64,000 nucleotides of DNA, from contig JAYKXP010000023.1 of NCBI GenBank assembly GCA_037176845.1, positions 62,001 through 126,000 of the forward strand, read 5' to 3'. The stretch is from Paramarasmius palmivorus (taxonomy: Eukaryota > Basidiomycota > Agaricomycetes > Agaricales > Marasmiaceae). Each line of letters begins with the position of its first letter. Positions within the stretch are counted from its first letter, which is position 1. Below the pieces are notes generated by a model. That model was not told where the DNA came from. It searched no databases and saw nothing but the letters and a program-made list of their open reading frames with translations. This document shows positions 60,166 to 64,000 of the stretch, one piece after another. Made by a program: the position numbers and the translations under genes.

Positions 60166-61038
60166 ATGCCTCACAAACGCGCCAAACGGTCAGTCAGAGA
60201 GAAGGAACGCTTGGAGAAGTGAGTAGAATTCAAACTCATTCACCATTTTCTGTTGATGAGTCTTGTTCTTCAGAGGTCATGACCTGGCTCCCGGGAAAAG
60301 CTCGTTAACCAAAGAGGCCATTCCAAAATCTGCTGCAAGAGTGCTGAATGCCCTAAAGATACGCGAAGAGTTTAGGGCGAAGAAAAGACAACTAGAAGAT
60401 AGTGGAGATCAAGGGGATCGAAAGCGGCAAAAGGTAGACAGCAAAAGGAAGCAAGGGAAAGGGAAAACGCCAGGAATACTTCCTGGTGAGTCTCTACAAC
60501 ATTACAACAAGTACGTGACAACGTATCTATGGAGAAATCGTATCTGAAGGCTTCTATCAGACGAGTCGAGGACAGTATGCGACCGGTAGTGCGGGAAGCC
60601 ATGAAAACGTCTCTGGCTACAATCCGAAGTGCAAAAAAGCAAGAACTGGAAGAAAAGGTTGCTAAAAAGTCGGGCAGCGAGCAGAAAGTTCGTCAGAACG
60701 ATCCGTCATCAGTTGAACATTCCCCTCCTCTTTCGGCTTCGAAACACGCCGGTAAAGCGAAAGAGTTCCAAACACTATCTTCATCGGCTCCAAAGCGCCT
60801 CAATGATATCGTCCAAGCACCTCCGGATATCATCAGGCTCAAGAATGCCACGAGAAGGACCGGAGGAGAGTCTGCGGGTGGCGCTATCGGAAGCAAACGA
60901 GACGGTATTCTTTCGATGGCCCAGAAGCAGATGATGGAGACTGAACGAGCGAAGGCAATTGCTCGCTATAGAGAATTGAAGGCAGCCAAACGCAAGGACG
61001 GAGATGCTGGGGAACGGGTCAGTGTGGAAGATGACTAG
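60166..61038 (+). CDS. Lysine/arginine-rich protein, probably nucleolar
   Basis: Three exons (60166-60218, 60274-60510, 60561-61038) give 255 residues in frame. It starts MPHKRAKRSVREKERLEKG and is very basic: KIREEFRAKKRQ, a classical nuclear-localisation-like cluster DRKRQKVDSKRKQGKGK, the conserved-looking block ILPGESLQHYNKRVEDSMRP, RSAKKQELEEKVAKKSGS, and a C-terminal helix AQKQMMETERAKAIARYREL. The composition and coiled-coil ends are those of small ribosome-biogenesis factors, but I cannot name the orthologue. The phase-perfect splicing argues strongly for a real gene. Confidence 0.7.
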
Positions 61039-61526
61039 TGGCTCAACTGTCAGGAATTGGTGAGGAAGATGGCAGACTGTGTCTCGTATCCTATAACATG
61101 AGTTTCTTTAGGTCATTCAGTCACAATCCGAATGTTTTTCGGAGTAGACCTACGCGAGTGGACAGGTGCTTTATCACATCACTTGTCTCACTCGCTTCGA
61201 TTGCTTTGCAAGCGCCGTTGTCTGGTACTTCCGGTCAGGACTTGCGCCTTCTGTGCGGCACTACTGCTCATGCTCACATCCCTCGCACGGGGAAGAGCTA
61301 TGCGGACAAGGCAATCGATCAAATACATCAATCTCCTAGACAATATGGCCATACTTATCAACAGGCACCCTAGTTTCCTCACTCGTATTACGAGGCATAC
61401 TGTTGTCGCTCACAAATGTGCAATCCTGTGTACTCCCTTCGTCAAAAACGCCGTTCGTTCAATTCCCACAGTCACAGACCTCGAATTGGCGGCACCTTGC
61501 CGTTCATTAAACTCATACTATCATTA

Positions 61527-61898
61527 TCAATCGTCCTGAGGCGTCGGTTTATCCTTCTTCGGTTTGCTTGCCAAGCTGGAAAATTGCCTTGAGCGTAATC
61601 TCGAAGCTTTGTTTCGGAGTAGATCAAGGCTCGAGGTCGAAAACCCCATTTCTGGCTTCCGGCTGGAACTTCGTTCTCCCTTTCCGTGCCAGGGAAGAGA
61701 GTACGCGACCCACCAATCAGCACCTCCTGGGGTTAAAGGGTTTACTCCAATGAACCTAGGTATCCGGCGCGCCCGCATTCGATTGTTGCCGCTGCGGTAT
61801 ACAGGAAAAGCCTGACTCTTGACTCCTGCCTGGAAATCTTCCTCGCCACGCTCCAACCCCGGTGTTGGAGGCAGTCTTTTCAGGGATATTCTCAGCAT
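61527..61898 (-). CDS. Small basic protein, possibly mitochondrial
   Basis: Single open frame of 123 codons, MLRISLKRLPPTPGLERGEE onward, with GNNRMRARRIPRFIGVNPLT, WWVAYSLPWHGKGERSS, and a basic hydroxylated end (RNKASRLRSRQFSSLASKPK). The N-terminus is Arg/Lys-rich without acidic residues for some 15 positions, like a mitochondrial presequence. It is not recognised. It could be part of a larger spliced gene. Confidence 0.4.
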   Translation of the reverse strand: MLRISLKRLPPTPGLERGEEDFQAGVKSQAFPVYRSGNNRMRARRIPRFIGVNPLTPGGADWWVAYSLPWHGKGERSSSRKPEMGFSTSSLDLLRNKASRLRSRQFSSLASKPKKDKPTPQDD

Positions 61899-62939
61899 TG
61901 TGAATCAGGTTGCTGAACCGTATAATCTAACAAGGTTCTCCGGGGGGAAGAATGCATCGAATGTTTATTGCCTTCAGGGAAATCAATACCCACATTTCCA
62001 CATCAGGATCTAGCACAGGCTCATGGGATCTGTGCAATCATTGATCAATTCCATCAACACGTGTGTCACATGTACCATATCTGGCTGCTGGTGGGTCTTG
62101 ACTTTCAGTGACATGCAATAGCAATATTAACAGTAGCAATGCCCAGGCCGCACCCATTGGAGGGGCATTAATCGCCCTTCTCGTTATCTTGGTTCTTCGG
62201 TATCCTCCGCTGTTCTTCTCGAAGTGGATGTACGAAACCGATTCCCCCTTGCCTTCTGTGGTGCCTGCCTGTTTCCATTTCCAGAAATCCAGCAAAATGT
62301 CTATCTAACGATATGTTGGAATTATGGGATCCGTCCAAGTCTCCACACAAATCAGGCCGTTGAGGATCGACGACGCGTGCGGCGACATTGAGACTGGAGT
62401 ACCGGGGTCGGTGTCGGTGTCGGGCGGTGGATGAAAACAACCATCAACGACATCAATTGATGCGTCCGGTATGCATGGAAATGATAAAGTCGAGTCATTG
62501 CAATCGCGTGAGTATCTCTGACATCTCAGCCAGCTTCCATTACTCACACAAACTCGGCAAGTATCTTTTCTCGCGTACACATTAATAGGCCTCCACGTTA
62601 CCATTATTCGTCGTCTCCGTGGAAGCTGAAGCAGTGTACGAAATGCATCATACACGCCACAAAAGTAGCGGAACATAGTAACCAGAAGGATCTGATATCA
62701 ATCGGGGAACGCGCCAATAACGACATATTCACTCCTTAGATCTTGCCTGCGAATCCGGTGTTAGCGGGAGCGGCGCTTCTTCCCGTATGCTCAAATTATG
62801 TCTTCCACGACTTCCTGGCATGCTTTATATACCTTGGGCTGTGATCAGCCTGAGATCAGGACTGCGTCCCGACTTGTTTCATACCTAGTCCCCGTCTCAT
62901 TAAGTGGCCACTGTTGCCTCCACTACCCATCTTCACATT
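61899..62939. other. Intergenic, no supported gene
   Basis: Overlapping frames on the minus strand at 62038-62676 contradict one another and show no domain. Probably promoter sequence of the downstream transporter. Confidence 0.4.
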
Positions 62940-64000
62940 ATGCAGGACCTAGAGAAGAGCTTGCCCGCCTCGCAAGCTTTTGTTCAACGACCAGAACCAG
63001 CTCGCTTCTCGAACAAAGGCGAATCCGGATATGAACACGTTACACGAAGCGCGCATCGGGATAGTACTGCAACCTCGGCTCAGAGCCTCCATCCGACTCC
63101 CTTGGATGATACGCTAGTTCACGAGGAAAGATTCGACGATCGGTGGAGGGCGCGATTGACGGTCCTGGGAGCATTTTTAGCTTTGTTCTGTACCTTCGGG
63201 CAGATGAATGCCTTTGGAACATTTCAAACGTATTACCATTCGCATCAACTCAGCGATTATCCCGCTTCGACCATATCGTGGATTGGATCCTTGCAGCTCT
63301 GGATATTCTTCTTTTCGGTATGAAAACCCCTATGGCAAGCTCGGAGACTCTGACCACCTATTAGGGAGGCCCCGTTGGCTGGATTTTCGACGTACACGGA
63401 CCCAAGCCTCTAATGACTGCAGGAACGGTGTGCTTTGTGATCAGTCTCGTCATGACAAGTATCTCGACCCATTATTATCAATATTTATTGGCCCAAGGCA
63501 TTCTATTTGGTCTGGGTGTCGGCTTCATGTGAGGATTTATGTTCAGATCTCTTCTGTGACTAATTACCTTGCAGATTCTACCCTTCTATGGCCAGCGTAT
63601 CCACACACTTTGTTCGATATAGAGCTACAGCGCTTGGAATCTCCGCTGCTGGTTCTAGCCTCGGTACGTAAAAGCGCCGTCTTGATGCATTCTATCATTC
63701 AAACTGTCTGTATTAGGAGGTGTCATGTATCCCATCATGCTCCAGCGACTCTTTGACAAAGTTGGCTTCGGCTGGGCCGTACGGATTTCAGGGTTTCTCA
63801 GCGGCGCATTATGTTTGATCGCCATTCTCACCGTGTCCGCTGCGCACCAACCGCGGAAGAGTAGTGGCTCCTGTGGTCTGGGTGTGAACGTTTTCAAGAT
63901 GCTCGCTTCCTCCTGCTTGCAGCAGGTAGCTGTCTCGTGGCCTTAGGCAAGTCTCCCTGCATACTATTCAATATATCCTTTCGCTTACACGGTTTCCACG
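62940..64000 (+). CDS. MFS transporter, monocarboxylate-permease type (partial)
   Basis: Major facilitator of the fungal MCT (Mch/SLC16-like) group, truncated by the window end. Start MQDLEKSLPASQAFVQRPEP (an in-frame upstream Met lies at 62904), a hydrophilic N-terminal tail, then helices with RWRARLTVLGAFLALFCTFG, AFGTFQTYYHSHQL, STISWIGSLQLWIFFFS, GGPVGWIFDVHGPKPLM (the loop 2-3 signature region), YLLAQGILFGLGVGFM, FYPSMASVSTHFVRYRATALG and GGVMYPIMLQRLFDKVGFGW. Exons join by short introns. Near 63860-63900 the frame changes before FQDARFLLLAAGSCLVALG, probably one more single-base indel. A GC donor (GCAAGT) may follow at 63947. Substrate unknown; it could export or import small carboxylates. 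Confidence 0.82.

Noticed and set aside
61038..61539. Plus-strand frames after the lysine-rich gene
   Set aside because: They begin inside or just past its stop codon, in different phases, with no domain.
62038..62676. Three overlapping minus-strand frames
   Set aside because: Mutually exclusive, low conservation cues, likely transporter promoter.
1..64000. tRNA, rRNA or CRISPR arrays
   Set aside because: No tRNA B-box with matching cloverleaf, no rRNA segment and no regularly spaced direct repeats were seen; CRISPR is not expected in a fungal nuclear sequence.

Overview
The window looks like chromosomal DNA of a mushroom-forming basidiomycete (Agaricomycetes). Genes are cut by many short GT-AG introns of about 45-65 bases. 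Readily recognised fungal proteins include Rho1, Ubc1/E2-25K, AP-2 sigma, a Glo3-type ArfGAP and an Hmp1-type cruciform-DNA protein. The accessory content (PDR ABC transporter, S10 carboxypeptidase, expanded families of unnamed multi-pass membrane proteins) also fits. All calls come from reading the sequence and translated frames; no database search was run, and exon ends were inferred by eye.

Layout. 1-7 kb: the 5' half of a PDR-type ABC transporter leaving the left edge, a frame-broken short-chain dehydrogenase, and a serpentine membrane protein, all on the minus strand. 9-31.3 kb: seven copies (A-G) of one seven-helix membrane-protein family with the C-terminal signature GIAPTL(I/M)(I/M/L)VRA. 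Copies A-D and G are on the minus strand and E-F on the plus strand. Three copies (C, D, G) can be read through in frame and four (A, B, E, F) carry several frame breaks. A 542-bp Tc1/mariner-like MITE and a near-perfect 43-nt palindrome lie in the gaps. 32.4-33.4 kb: RHO1. 36-42.8 kb: two tandem copies of a large fusion protein, an AttH/CrtC-type lipocalin-fold domain followed by an all-trans prenyl diphosphate synthase domain, each with its own duplicated promoter. 43-64 kb: mostly ordinary genes: UBC1, a GNAT acetyltransferase, GLO3, a secreted FAD-linked sugar-lactone-type oxidase, APS2, an F-box-like protein with a ubiquitin-interacting motif, HMP1, a carboxypeptidase S1-like peptidase, a lysine-rich protein that may be nucleolar, and an MFS monocarboxylate-type transporter leaving the right edge.

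How they fit together. The most unusual content is the duplicated lipocalin-prenyl synthase fusion. It could make a C15-C25 prenyl diphosphate and modify or cyclise it in one polypeptide. The nearby FAD oxidase, SDR, ABC and MFS genes are possible accessory functions, but housekeeping genes are interspersed and clustering is not proven. The second theme is birth and death of the 7TM array. Single-base frame breaks are frequent in accessory genes and absent from the housekeeping genes that could be followed in full, which favours real gene decay over sequencing error, although many sit in short homopolymers and reads should settle it.
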